Both the position numbers and the translations under genes were made by a program. A stretch of DNA of 64,000 nt, taken from contig NZ_CP059571.1 in NCBI RefSeq assembly GCF_014055025.1, positions 1,798,001 to 1,862,000 of the forward strand. The letters run 5' to 3'. How positions within the stretch are numbered: the stretch's first letter is position 1; each line of letters opens with the position of its first letter. Below the pieces are notes generated by a model that worked only from the letters and a program-made list of their open reading frames with translations, was not told the origin of the DNA and did no database searches. Positions 45,584-54,670 of the stretch are shown here, piece by piece. The DNA comes from Neisseria bacilliformis. GTDB taxonomy: Bacteria > Pseudomonadota > Gammaproteobacteria > Burkholderiales > Neisseriaceae.

Positions 45584-45902
45584 TTACCGTTTTTCAGACG
45601 GCCTTTCCGACATTCCACCCGTGCCGAACCCTATGTAGGGTGTGTGGCGCAACCACGCACGCGGTTTCTGTTTGGCGGGAAACACGCGGATTCGTGATGC
45701 GGCAGGGAACGCGTGCACCGCTTTGTGGCGAGAACGTGTGCTGTGTTTCAACTTCGTTGAAGTGTGTTTTCAGAAATGTCATCCTCGTGTAGGCGGGGAC
45801 GGCCTTTTCCGCCCCGAACCCGCCGTGCGCCCGTGCCGCGCGGGCGGGGGCGGGCTTCGTGCTAGAATACGCGCCTTTTTTTCCGCACGCAGCGACGCCG
45901 CC
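45584..45902. repeat. gene-free stretch between IS and parE
   Basis: Holds the split right half of the DUS hairpin, palindromes TAGGGTGTGTGGCGCAACCA (about 45632-45664) and CGCGTGCACCGCTTTG (about 45707), a GTCATCCTCGTGTAGGCGGG dRS3-like unit (about 45773-45806), and a GCTAGAATACGCGCC -10-like site at about 45861 before parE. Confidence 0.6.
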
Positions 45903-47888
45903 ATGAGCAGAAACAGCCAATATTCCGAATCCAGCATCACCGTGCTCAAAGGCTTGGAGCCGGTGAAAGAACGCCCCGGCATGTACACCCGCACCGACAG
46001 CCCGACGCACATCTGTCAGGAAGTCATCGACAACGCCGCTGACGAAGCCTTGGGCGGTTTTGCCGACCGCATCGAAGTGGAAATCCACGCCGACGGCTCG
46101 CTTTCCGTGCGCGACAACGGGCGCGGCATTCCCGTGGGCATCCACCCCACCGAAGGGCTGCCCGTGATCGAACTCGTGTTCACCCGGCTTCACGCGGGCG
46201 GCAAGTTCAACAAAAAAAGCGGCGAGGGCGCGTATGCCTTCTCCGGCGGCCTGCACGGCGTGGGCGTGTCCGTAACCAACGCGCTCTCCACCCGCTTGGA
46301 AGTAACCGTCAAACGCGAGGGCAAAATCCACCGCATCGCGTTTTCCGGCGGCGATGTCATCGAGCCACTGCACGAAGCCGGCAAATGCGCCGCCAAAGAC
46401 AGCGGCACCGAAGTGCGCGTGTGGCCGGACGGCAAATATTTTGAAAGCCCCAATTACAGCATTGCCGAACTCGAACGCCTGCTGCGCGCCAAAGCCGTGC
46501 TGCTGCCCGGCGTTACCGTGTCGCTCACCCGCCCCGTCAAAGGCGAGGCCCAGCCGCAAACGCAGGTTTGGCATTATCCCGAGGGTTTGAAAGGCTATCT
46601 GAACGACCTCATCAGCGAAGCGCAGGAAGCCGTGCCGCTGTTTGCCTGCGAAAACTATCTTTCAGACGGCCATAACGGCGATTTCAGCGAAGGCGAGGGC
46701 GCAGCCTTCGCGCTCACATGGCTGGAAGAAGGCTCGTGCGCCAACGAAAGCTATGTCAACCTGATTCCCACCCCGCTGGGCGGCACGCACGAAGCCGGCC
46801 TGAAACAGGCCGTGTTCCAAGCCGTGAACAACTTTATCAACCTGCACAACCTGCTGCCGCGCGGCGTGAAAGTGCAGAGCGACGACGTGTTCGGCAAAGT
46901 GGCGTTTGTGTTGTCCGCCCGCGTGCTCGACCCGCAGTTTCAAGGCCAGACCAAAGACAAACTCACCAACCGCGACGCGCTCAAACTCGTCGCCGCCGTC
47001 TCGGGCGACCCGCTCGAATTGTGGCTGAACCAAAACGTCGAATACGGCAAAAAAATCGCCGAACTCGCCATTCGTCAGGCGCAGGCGCGGATGCGTTCCG
47101 TGAAAAAAATCGAAAAGAAAAAAGGCAGCGGCGTGGCCGTACTGCCCGGCAAACTCACCGACTGCGAAAGCGAAGACATCCGCGAAAACGAGCTGTTTTT
47201 GGTGGAAGGCGACTCCGCCGGCGGCTCGGCCAAACTCGCCCGCGACAAGGCGACGCAGGCGATTTTGCCCCTGCGCGGCAAAGTGCTCAACAGCTTCGAA
47301 GTCCATCCCGACCAACTCTTCGGCAACGCCGAAATCCACGACATTTCCGTCGCCATCGGCGTCGATCCGCACAGCGCAAACGACAGCCCTGACCTCTCCG
47401 GCCTGCGCTACGGCAAAATCGCCATTCTCTCCGATGCCGACGTGGACGGCTCGCACATCCAGGTTTTGCTGCTCACCCTGTTTTACCGCCATTTCCCCAA
47501 ACTCATTGCCGACGGCCATATTTACGTTGCCCAGCCGCCGCTGTTCCGCGTGGACGTGAACGCGCAGGGCAAAAGCAAACCCGCGCGCAAATTCTACGCG
47601 CTCGACCAAAACGAGCTCGACGGCATCTTGGAGCGGCTGCAAAAAGAAGGCGTGAAAGAAACCGCCTATTCCATCAGCCGCTTCAAAGGCTTGGGCGAAA
47701 TGAACCCCGACCAGCTCAAAGACACCACCATGCACCCCGACACCCGCCGCCTGCTGCGGGTAGCAATCCCCGAAGGCGCGGGCGAAGAAACCTACGGCAT
47801 CTTCGTCAAACTGATGGGCAAAGGCGAAGCCGCCGCCCGCCGAAGCTGGATGGAACGCGAGGGCGACACCGCCGAAGTGGATGTCTGA
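45903..47888 (+). CDS. parE: DNA topoisomerase IV subunit B
   Basis: 661 aa from the ATG at 45903. ParE is the ATPase subunit of topoisomerase IV, which separates linked daughter chromosomes with ParC. GHKL ATPase motifs: EVIDNAADEALGG, RDNGRGIPVGIHP and SGGLHGVGVSVTNALS. The TOPRIM part has LVEGDSAGGSAKLARD, ILSDADVDGSHIQ and the C-terminal RFKGLGEMNPDQL block. In-frame SDGH and KGxx segments include a DUS near 46660. No strong ribosome site is seen. It is well separated from the preceding IS. Confidence 0.95.
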   Translation: MSRNSQYSESSITVLKGLEPVKERPGMYTRTDSPTHICQEVIDNAADEALGGFADRIEVEIHADGSLSVRDNGRGIPVGIHPTEGLPVIELVFTRLHAGGKFNKKSGEGAYAFSGGLHGVGVSVTNALSTRLEVTVKREGKIHRIAFSGGDVIEPLHEAGKCAAKDSGTEVRVWPDGKYFESPNYSIAELERLLRAKAVLLPGVTVSLTRPVKGEAQPQTQVWHYPEGLKGYLNDLISEAQEAVPLFACENYLSDGHNGDFSEGEGAAFALTWLEEGSCANESYVNLIPTPLGGTHEAGLKQAVFQAVNNFINLHNLLPRGVKVQSDDVFGKVAFVLSARVLDPQFQGQTKDKLTNRDALKLVAAVSGDPLELWLNQNVEYGKKIAELAIRQAQARMRSVKKIEKKKGSGVAVLPGKLTDCESEDIRENELFLVEGDSAGGSAKLARDKATQAILPLRGKVLNSFEVHPDQLFGNAEIHDISVAIGVDPHSANDSPDLSGLRYGKIAILSDADVDGSHIQVLLLTLFYRHFPKLIADGHIYVAQPPLFRVDVNAQGKSKPARKFYALDQNELDGILERLQKEGVKETAYSISRFKGLGEMNPDQLKDTTMHPDTRRLLRVAIPEGAGEETYGIFVKLMGKGEAAARRSWMEREGDTAEVDV

Positions 47889-47908
47889 TGCGGCAGGAGG
47901 CCGTCTGA

Positions 47909-48028
47909 AAACAGCTTCATCATACGTTTTACCTGCACTTGAAAGAAACCGAATTCCGCTTTAATCACAGGCATGATGATTTGTACAAAGTACTGCTGAA
48001 AATGCTGCGAAAAGATCCTTTGAAATGA
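47909..48028 (+). pseudogene. C-terminal remnant of an IS1595-type transposase
   Basis: One frame encodes HHTFYLHLKETEFRFNHRHD and then DLYKVLLKMLRKDPLK and a stop. This matches the conserved end of IS1595/IS1016-like transposases. The rest of the gene and the left end of the IS are missing. A DUS abuts its 5' side. Confidence 0.7.
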
Positions 48029-48145
48029 TTTTTGCTTTCTAAGCCCCTGGATTAATATGACGTTATCAGGTGAGCGCAGCTCGTCTTGCCCACCCCAACA
48101 AAAAGCAGCAAGCGTAGCCTGCATGGGGTAGCGGTCTAGCTTACA
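48029..48145. other. unassigned sequence between IS remnant and toxin fragment
   Basis: About 120 bp with no open frame or repeat family that I recognise. Probably the right end of the IS1595-type element plus joining sequence. Confidence 0.35.
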
Positions 48146-48146
48146 T

Positions 48147-49190
48147 GCCGTAGTATCGGCGAAATCCTTTAACGACTTCAAGGCGGATGCCTTGAAAAAC
48201 AATCTCTCGGGAGATGCAATGCACGAATTTATCTACAAACAGGCCAAAGAAAACGCCCTATCCTCCAGCATGGGCTGCTTTATGAAGGGCACCTTGGTAG
48301 AAACGGAAGAAGGCTGGACGCCGATAGACGAGTTGAAGGTAGGCGACCTTGTCATGTCGCGGCCGGAAAACGGCATCGGCGAGGCCGTGCCCAAGCGGGT
48401 GGTGAACACCTTCCGTTATGAAGACAAGGAAGTGGTAATGTTGAATTTCTCCCAATTCCCCGAAAGGAACGGGGGGGGGGCGGGAATCCTGGCCGTTACT
48501 CCCAACCACCCGTTCTGCGTGTACGGCGTGGTTACCAACCTGATTCTTGAGCATCCCCAATTCGGTAAGCTCGGCGCCTATTGGAAGGGCTGCGATTACG
48601 ACGACGGCGAATACGTGTTTGCCGGAGATGAAGGCAGGGCGAGATACGAAGCCCTGTGGGCATTTAAGCACACCCCCTATGAAATGCGGTTGTACGAACA
48701 GCCGGTGTGGAAGCGCGCCGACCAGCTCGAGCGCGGCGATGTGGTGTTGGGTGTTCGTGATTATTATGTAGTAGAGGATTACCGCCCGCTGTATGCCTAC
48801 CGCGATACCGACCAGGCTTGGATACAGCCGATCAATCTGGCCTACGGCTGGGAGCAGTCGGATCGGGGCAACACCTATGATATGGTGCTGGATGAAGAAT
48901 CGCGGAACCGTCCGACACGGGATTGGCTGGACGTGCCGAACGACGAGAACCTGCTGTATGTGGACGAGGACGGACAACGGCATTACCGCCGCTACCGCAC
49001 CACGGTCTACAATATCGAGGTCGAGGATTACCACACCTATTGTGTCGATTATCCGGGCATCCTGGTGCACAACCAGAATTGCGGCGCAGAGCGGCGCAGC
49101 CGGGTGGACAGCCTGGAAATCCGCGGTAAGAAGGAATTGAGCGACTTTATCGGCCGTAACCCCGAAGCACACAGGGGTAAGCAAGCGTAG
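48147..49190 (+). pseudogene. Hint-domain polymorphic toxin fragment (MafB-like or related), truncated
   Basis: The frame is open from about 48147; a TTG at 48192 or ATG at 48219 could start translation, but the sequence starts within a protein (SAKSFNDFKADALKNNLSGD). The main part is a hedgehog/intein (Hint) domain: it opens with GCFMKGTLVETEEGWTPI and DELKVGDLVMSR, has TPNHPFCVYG in the middle and closes with NIEVEDYHTYCVD and ILVHNQN. Such domains sit between the export region and the toxin in polymorphic toxins, where they release the toxic tip. Only about 36 residues follow, so no complete toxin domain is visible, and the N-terminal secretion part is missing too. A G10 tract at 48471-48480 lies inside the domain. 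No immunity gene is recognised. Confidence 0.7.
48471..48480 (+). repeat. poly-G tract (G10) inside the Hint domain
   Basis: Ten consecutive G between AAAGGAAC and CGGGAATCC. In the present length the frame stays open (NGGGAG). Homopolymer tracts of this length slip during replication in Neisseria and often switch genes on and off. Confidence 0.8.
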
Positions 49191-49210
49191 GTTGGGTTGC
49201 AAAACCCGAC

Positions 49211-49257
49211 AAAATGCAGCCTGAAAACCCTGCCCCACCTTTTTCAGGCTGCATTTT
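49211..49257. terminator. hairpin with Kingella-type DUS arms
   Basis: AAAATGCAGCCTGAAAA and its complement TTTTCAGGCTGCATTTT. The arms carry ATGCAGCCTGAA, which is one base from AG-kingDUS, in place of the host AG-DUS. It follows the toxin fragment. Confidence 0.75.
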
Positions 49258-49296
49258 CAGACGGCATCAAAGCCGCCCCGCCCGAAAGAAAACCCC

Positions 49297-49728
49297 ATGC
49301 GCCCCCTAATCACAGCCCTTATCCTGCTCGCCGCCTGCACCGATTCCAATCTAAACATCCACGAGCCGCCCGCCATGACCGCCAGCCCCAGCCAAGCCCC
49401 CGACCAAACCGAACAGCCCGACGGCAAAACCCTGCTGCGACAGGCTCAACAGCAATACGACGGTTACTACAAATACCAAGCCGCTTATCTTGCCTACCAA
49501 GCCGCGCAGGCGGCCGAAACCCTGCCGCCGCATCTGGCCGAGCTGGTAAAAAACTACCAACCCGACGCCCCCGCCGCCACGCCGCAGTATTTTGACCTTT
49601 CGCTGCAAGACCTTGCCGCCGTAACCGAGCAGGCCGAACAAAGCAGCCGCGCGCCTTGCCGAATATTACCAATAGGCCGTCTGAAAGCGCAGTTTTCAGA
49701 CGGCCTCTTTCGTTTCCCTGCCGTGTAA
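49297..49728 (+). CDS. small lipoprotein of unknown function, possibly frameshifted at its end
   Basis: 143 aa. The signal MRPLITALILLAAC gives a lipidated C14. The mature part is Gln/Ala-rich and helical (YYKYQAAYLAYQAAQAAETL). The last part (RLKAQFSDGLFRFPAV) is only translated DUS hairpin, which is suspicious. In another frame the region reads ARLAEYYQ and stops just before the hairpin (about 49673), so a one-base change near 49640-49660 may have lengthened it. No family recognised. Confidence 0.55.
   Translation: MRPLITALILLAACTDSNLNIHEPPAMTASPSQAPDQTEQPDGKTLLRQAQQQYDGYYKYQAAYLAYQAAQAAETLPPHLAELVKNYQPDAPAATPQYFDLSLQDLAAVTEQAEQSSRAPCRILPIGRLKAQFSDGLFRFPAV
49678..49707. terminator. DUS hairpin
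   Basis: AGGCCGTCTGAAA and its complement with a short loop after the small lipoprotein gene. Two GCGTGCG-type palindromes follow (about 49750-49783 and 49799-49831) and then a single DUS before cysA. Confidence 0.6.
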
Positions 49729-49858
49729 ACATCCGCTGCTGCACAGAAAACGCGTGCGTCGCCTCGGGGCGACACACCCTGCCCGAACGGCCGCAGAAGA
49801 CCGCGTGCGTGGCTTGCGCCACACACCCTACAAAGCGGTAGAGGCCGTCTGAAAGCGG

Positions 49859-50923
49859 TCAGATGGCGAAGTCGATGAGTTCGCTTTGGCCGAAGACGTA
49901 TATCTGGCGGGGGGCGATGGGCAGGGTTTGGCCGGTTTGCAGGTTGAGGCGGGCGGCTTCGGCGGCGGGGAGGTCGGCGCGGATGCGGCGGCCGTCGGCG
50001 GTTTCTATGGTGAGGCGGGCGAGTGCGCCGGCGTGGTGCAGGGCGCGGATGGTGCCGCGCAGCATGGGTTTTTCGCTCTCGATCTGCCATTCGTGCGGGC
50101 GGATGTAGGCGGTGGCGGTCTGTTCCTGCCATTTGCCGTCGAGGGCACGGGTGTAGCCGCCGTAATGCCACGCGCCTTGTCCGATGCGGCCTTCAAAGGC
50201 TTCGGTGTGGCCGAGGAATTCGGTTACGAAGGCGTTTTTTGGGCGCAGGTAGATGTCGTCCGCGCTGCCGGTCTGTTCGATGCGGCCGTGGTTCATGACG
50301 ACGATTTGGTCGGACACTTCGAGGGCTTCTTCTTGGTCGTGGGTTACAAGGATGCTGGTGATGCCGAGCTGGTGGTGGATGTCGCGCAGCCAGGCGCGCA
50401 GCTCTTTGCGCACTTTGGCATCGAGCGCGCCGAAGGGTTCGTCCAGCAGCAGCAGTTTGGGTTCGACGGCAAGGGCGCGGGCGAGGGCGATGCGCTGGCG
50501 TTGGCCACCGGAGAGTTGGTGGGGGTAGGCGTCGGCGAGGCGGGGCAGGCGCACGAGTTGCAGCAGTTCGGCCACTTTGGCGCGGATTTGTTCTTTGGGC
50601 GGGCGTTGGGATTTGGGGCGGACGGTGAGGCCGAAGGCGATGTTGTCGGCCACGGTCATGTGGCGGAACAGGGCGTAGTGCTGGAAGACGAAGCCGACTT
50701 TGCGTTCGCGCACGTGTTTGGCGGTAACGTCTTGGCCGTCGAACAAAATCCGGCCGCTGTCGGCGTTTTCGAGGCCGGCGATGATGCGCAGCAGGGTGGT
50801 TTTGCCACAGCCGGAGGGGCCGAGCAGGGAGGTGAGGTGGCCGGTGGGGGCGGTGAGGGAGATGTTGTTCAGGGCGTGGAACGCGCCGAAGTGTTTGCTG
50901 ATGTGTTCGATGGTGATGCTCAT
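49859..50923 (-). CDS. cysA: sulfate/thiosulfate ABC importer, ATP-binding protein
   Basis: 354 aa. The ATPase of the sulfate importer, inner face of the cytoplasmic membrane. Walker [10 protein letters not shown] (35-43), signature LSGGQRQR (137-144), Walker B LLLLDEP (157-163) and the H-loop THDQEEA are intact. The C-terminal part is the CysA regulatory/OB-like domain ([11 protein letters not shown]). It is third in the cysT-cysW-cysA operon, with a four-base overlap with cysW. No CysB-type site could be identified. Confidence 0.95.
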   Translation of the reverse strand: MSITIEHISKHFGAFHALNNISLTAPTGHLTSLLGPSGCGKTTLLRIIAGLENADSGRILFDGQDVTAKHVRERKVGFVFQHYALFRHMTVADNIAFGLTVRPKSQRPPKEQIRAKVAELLQLVRLPRLADAYPHQLSGGQRQRIALARALAVEPKLLLLDEPFGALDAKVRKELRAWLRDIHHQLGITSILVTHDQEEALEVSDQIVVMNHGRIEQTGSADDIYLRPKNAFVTEFLGHTEAFEGRIGQGAWHYGGYTRALDGKWQEQTATAYIRPHEWQIESEKPMLRGTIRALHHAGALARLTIETADGRRIRADLPAAEAARLNLQTGQTLPIAPRQIYVFGQSELIDFAI

Positions 50924-51771
50924 GGTTCGTTCCTTTGCGCGGCGGCGAGTTTGCGCGCCTGGATTTTGGCGATGAGGTGTTGCACGGCGAGGGTGGCGAG
51001 GGCCAGCAGGGCGAGCAGGCCGGAGAGGGCGAAGGCGGCGGTGAAGTTGTATTCGTTATAGAGGATTTCGACCAGGAGCGGAATGGTGTTGGTTTCGCCG
51101 CGTATGTGTCCCGATACCACGCTGACCGCGCCGAATTCGCCCATTGCACGGGCGTTGGTGAGGATGATGCCGTAGAGCAGCGCCCATTTGATGTTGGGCA
51201 GGGTAACGCGCCAAAACATTTGCCAGCCGCTGGCGCCGAGAATCAGCGCGGCTTGTTCTTCGCTGTCGCCCTGCGCCTGCATCAGCGGGATGAGTTCGCG
51301 GGCGACGAAGGGGAAGGTTACGAACAGGGTGGCCAAGATGATGCCGGGGATGGCGAAGATAATCTGTATGCCGTGGGCTTCGAGCCAGCCGCCGAAGGCG
51401 GTGTGCGCGCCGAAAAGCAGCACGAACATCAGGCCGGCGACCACGGGCGACACGGAAAAGGGCAGATCGAGCAGGGTGGTGAGGAGCTGTTTGCCGCGAA
51501 AGTCGAAGCGGGTGAGCAGCCAGGCGGCGGCGATGCCCAATACGGCGTTGACGGGCACGACCACGGCGGCGGTGAGCAGGGTGAGTTTTACCGCGTCGAG
51601 GGCTTCGGGGTCGGCGAGGGCGGCGAAATAGAGCCGCCAGCCGCCTTTGAGGGCTTCGGCGAACACCGCCGCCAGCGGCACGACCAGCATCACGGCCAAA
51701 AACAGCAGCGCGGCGGCGGTGAGCAGCCATTGCAGAAGGCGCGGTTCGGTGATGTTCGGATTGGGCTTCAT
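50920..51771 (-). CDS. cysW: sulfate ABC importer permease CysW
   Basis: 283 aa from the ATG at 51771. A six-span permease with the EAA loop [21 protein letters not shown] that contacts CysA. Stop and start codons overlap by four bases on both sides (with cysA at 50920-50923 and cysT at 51768-51771), so translation is coupled. Confidence 0.94.
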   Translation of the reverse strand: MKPNPNITEPRLLQWLLTAAALLFLAVMLVVPLAAVFAEALKGGWRLYFAALADPEALDAVKLTLLTAAVVVPVNAVLGIAAAWLLTRFDFRGKQLLTTLLDLPFSVSPVVAGLMFVLLFGAHTAFGGWLEAHGIQIIFAIPGIILATLFVTFPFVARELIPLMQAQGDSEEQAALILGASGWQMFWRVTLPNIKWALLYGIILTNARAMGEFGAVSVVSGHIRGETNTIPLLVEILYNEYNFTAAFALSGLLALLALATLAVQHLIAKIQARKLAAAQRNEP

Positions 51772-52595
51772 GCTTTCGCTCCCGCGCGGCGGCCGAGCGC
51801 CCACTGGCCGATGTTTAAAGCCATCAGGATGGCGAAGGAAATCAGCAGCATAAACAGGGCCACGGCCGACGCGCCCTGCACGTCATACTGTTCGAGCTTG
51901 CCGATGATGATCAGCGGCAGGATTTCCGACACTTTGGGCACGTTGCCCGCGATAAAGATCACCGAGCCGTATTCGCCGGTCGCCCGCGCGAACATCATCC
52001 CCGCCCCCATCAGCAGCGCGGGCAGCATTTCCGGCAGCAGCACGCGGCGGAACACGGTGAAGCGGTTTGCGCCCAGCGTGGCCGCCGCCTCCTCGTATTC
52101 GCCCGACAATTCTTCCAGCACCGGCTGCACTGCGCGCACCACGAACGGCAGGCTGACAAACACCAGCGCAATCCAGATGCCCAAAGGCGTGAAGGCGATT
52201 TTGAAGGGAAACAGCCGCCCCAGCCAGCCGCCCGGCGCGTACACCGTGGCCAACGCGATGCCGGTAACCGCCGTGGGCAGCGCGAAGGGCAGATCCACCA
52301 GCGCGTTGGCCAGCGCGCGGCCGGGAAACTCGTAGCGCACCAGCACCCAGGCCGTGAGCGTGCCGAACACCACATTGGCCAGCGTGGCCAGCAGCGACAT
52401 TTTCAGCGTCAGCCACACCGCCGAGAGCACGCGCGGCTCGGACACCGTGTCCAGCCACGCGGCAAAACCCGCCTGCGCCGCCGACACCGCCATCATGGCA
52501 AAGGGCAGCACCACCAAAAGCGACAGACACAGCACGGTTATCCCCAGGCTGATGTTGAAGCCGGGCAGCACGGTAGGGGTTTTGAGCAGGCGCAT
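51768..52595 (-). CDS. cysT: sulfate ABC importer permease CysT (CysU)
   Basis: 275 aa, polytopic permease, first gene of the operon. EAA loop EEAAATLGANRFTVFRRVLLPEM, with the DLPFALPTAVTGIALAT segment typical of CysT. The periplasmic sulfate-binding protein (Sbp/CysP) is not encoded next to it in this window. A short DUS-bearing intergenic region (52596-52845) separates it from the divergent secreted-protein genes. Confidence 0.94.
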   Translation of the reverse strand: MRLLKTPTVLPGFNISLGITVLCLSLLVVLPFAMMAVSAAQAGFAAWLDTVSEPRVLSAVWLTLKMSLLATLANVVFGTLTAWVLVRYEFPGRALANALVDLPFALPTAVTGIALATVYAPGGWLGRLFPFKIAFTPLGIWIALVFVSLPFVVRAVQPVLEELSGEYEEAAATLGANRFTVFRRVLLPEMLPALLMGAGMMFARATGEYGSVIFIAGNVPKVSEILPLIIIGKLEQYDVQGASAVALFMLLISFAILMALNIGQWALGRRAGAKA

Positions 52596-52845
52596 AAACA
52601 GGTTTCCGCAGGATAAAAACAGGCCGCCACTCTATCGGAGGCCGTCTGAAAAACCAAGGAACGGCTGGTTGTATGTTAAGACGGATTGGTTATATTTGCC
52701 GCCGCCCGTCCGCAGTACAATCCGCCGCCGCCCGCACGGATTCATTCCGAACCGCAAACAGCGTATCATCGCGTTTTTTCAGACGGCCTCTGCGCGGTTT
52801 GCCGTCGAGGCCGTCTGAAAAACCAACCAAACCGAAAGGACAGAC

Positions 52846-53397
52846 ATGAAACGCCTCCTCCCCGCCCTGCTGCTCTCCGCCGCCGCCCATACCTTCGCCG
52901 CCGATACCCTCCGCGCCATCCCCGCCCAAGCCCCCGCCGGTTTCCCCTTCGCCGTCGAAACCCAAATCCTCTCCGAAAACACCTACCAAGTGAAAATCAC
53001 CGACCGCAAAACCGGCAAAGCGCAAATCATCGAAGACATCGTCATCTTCCCCGGCTACATTCAAGGCAACACCGGCAGCCCGGTCGACATCCGCGACTAC
53101 AACGGCGACGGCCATCCCGACATCGCTGTACGCGTAATCGGCGGCTACACCCTGCCCGCCGACGATCTGTACCTCTTCAACCCCGCCACACGGCAGTTCG
53201 AGCCCGTGCCCGAGGGCAAAGACTTTGCCCACACCGGCAGCGTCGAAATCATCCGCAAAGGCTGCGTGCGCATCGATTACAAAAACAGCGCCAGGGATTA
53301 CTCGCAGGACGACTACTGCTGGAAAAACGGCGGCTGGCAATTACAGCGCCCGAACAACGCCAAAGCGCACAAAGCAGCCAAAGCACGCCATAAATAA
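52846..53397 (+). CDS. secreted FG-GAP/XAC2610-like protein, paralogue 1
   Basis: 183 aa with a signal peptide MKRLLPALLLSAAAHTFA and a GAAAGGACAGAC ribosome site. It contains DYNGDGHPDIAV, a calcium-binding-like loop as found in FG-GAP and XAC2610-type proteins, and a pair of cysteines (KGCVRIDY and DDYCWKNGGW) that could form a disulfide. It shares this layout with the next gene, so they arose by tandem duplication. Function unknown; probably periplasmic. A basic tail (KAHKAAKARHK) ends it. Confidence 0.75.
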   Translation: MKRLLPALLLSAAAHTFAADTLRAIPAQAPAGFPFAVETQILSENTYQVKITDRKTGKAQIIEDIVIFPGYIQGNTGSPVDIRDYNGDGHPDIAVRVIGGYTLPADDLYLFNPATRQFEPVPEGKDFAHTGSVEIIRKGCVRIDYKNSARDYSQDDYCWKNGGWQLQRPNNAKAHKAAKARHK

Positions 53398-53406
53398 GCC
53401 AACCGT

Positions 53407-53449
53407 TTTTCAGACGGCCTGTTGCCGGATGGTAAAAGGCCGTCTGAAA
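53407..53449 (+). repeat. DUS inverted pair between the two paralogues
   Basis: TTTTTCAGACGGCCTG and AGGCCGTCTGAAA separate the two paralogous genes. The convergent-arm order could still fold as a hairpin. Confidence 0.55.
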
Positions 53450-53469
53450 GCCCATCGCGAAAGGACACT

Positions 53470-54057
53470 ATGAAACATTTCATCCCCACCCTGCTCTTAG
53501 CCGCCGCCCTTCCGTCTTTCGCCGCCGACGCGCCTACCGACGACACTGTTGTCGAAACCCACGCCGTCGCCACGCCGGACAGCTTTCCCTTTACCGTCGA
53601 AGCGCAAATCCTGCCCGAAAACGGCTACCGGCTGAAAATCACCGACAAACAAACCGGCAAAGTGCAAATCACCTCCGAAAGCGTCGTTCCGTCTTCCGTC
53701 GGCGGTCTCAAACTGGCAGACGTAGCCGGCAGGCTGGCCGATGTCAGCACCGACTACAACGGCGACGGCCATCCCGATATCGCCGTGCCGATCAGCGGCG
53801 CCTACGGCAACACCGCCGACGAGCTGTATCTGTTCGACCCCGCCACGCGGCAGTTTAAACCCGTCCCCGACGGCAAAGGCTTCGCCTACGACGGCGACGT
53901 CAAAGTCATCCGCAAAGGCTGCGTGCGCGTCGAATACAAAAGCAGCATCATGGATTACAGCCACGACGACTACTGCTGGAAAAACGGCGGCTGGGAGATG
54001 CTGCGCCTGAAAAACGCCAAAGCCCGCAAAAGCCACACAGGCGGCAAACACAAATAA
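53470..54057 (+). CDS. secreted FG-GAP/XAC2610-like protein, paralogue 2
   Basis: 195 aa from the ATG at 53470 (MKHFIPTLLLAAALPSFA) after AAAGGACACT. It has the same motif DYNGDGHPDIAV, the same cysteine pair (KGCVRVEY, DDYCWKNGGW), and the same order of strands as paralogue 1, with an extra segment at about 70-85. It ends with a Lys/His-rich tail (KARKSHTGGKHK). Function unknown. Confidence 0.75.
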   Translation: MKHFIPTLLLAAALPSFAADAPTDDTVVETHAVATPDSFPFTVEAQILPENGYRLKITDKQTGKVQITSESVVPSSVGGLKLADVAGRLADVSTDYNGDGHPDIAVPISGAYGNTADELYLFDPATRQFKPVPDGKGFAYDGDVKVIRKGCVRVEYKSSIMDYSHDDYCWKNGGWEMLRLKNAKARKSHTGGKHK

Positions 54058-54131
54058 GGCCGTCTGAAAAACCAAGACCGTCTGAAAGCGCAGCTTCGGC
54101 GAAGCCAAAACCGCAAACGAAAGGACACCCC

Positions 54132-54599
54132 ATGCGCGCCGCCGCCTGCCTGCTGCTGTTGTACACCGCCGCCGCATCCGCCGCCGGAACACAGCCCTGC
54201 CCCGACGGACTGCCCCGCGCCGACGCCGCCCGCTGCGCCAAAGCGCAAATGAGCCGGAGCAAACGCAATCTGCTCGCAGCCGAAAAAGAGCTGGCAGACA
54301 AACTCGCCGCATGGGGCGCGGACGAGCAAAGCGCGCACGCCGCAGGCCAATACATGATTTACGCCCGCCACACCTTCAAACAATACCGCGCCGCCCAATG
54401 CCAGCTCGCCGCCACCCTCTCCGGCGCGCCCGCAGCGGCGCAAAACATCCGCCGCAACACCTGCAAAGCCGAGCTGAACAACCGCCGCGCCGAACAAATC
54501 CGCGCCCTCGCCGACAGCCTGCCGCAGAGGCCGTCTGAAAAACCAAGTGCGGCACAGCCCGACACCGCAGCCGAAGAACCGCCCGCGCGGCAGCCCTGA
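54132..54599 (+). CDS. secreted LprI/DUF1311-like protein
   Basis: 155 aa. Signal peptide MRAAACLLLLYTAAASAAG. The mature protein has four cysteines (QPCPDG, AARCAKAQ, AAQCQLAA, RNTCKAEL) with the helical spacing of LprI N-terminal (DUF1311) domains, some of which inhibit lysozyme. A DUS is translated near the C terminus (RPSEKPS). Assigned by pattern only. It lies between the two-paralogue pair and the aldehyde dehydrogenase. Confidence 0.6.
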   Translation: MRAAACLLLLYTAAASAAGTQPCPDGLPRADAARCAKAQMSRSKRNLLAAEKELADKLAAWGADEQSAHAAGQYMIYARHTFKQYRAAQCQLAATLSGAPAAAQNIRRNTCKAELNNRRAEQIRALADSLPQRPSEKPSAAQPDTAAEEPPARQP

Positions 54600-54670
54600 A
54601 ACCCCAGCAGGCATCCCGCCCGCCCGTTCCGAAAACAACAACACCCGCCAGCAACACGGAGAACCCGCCC

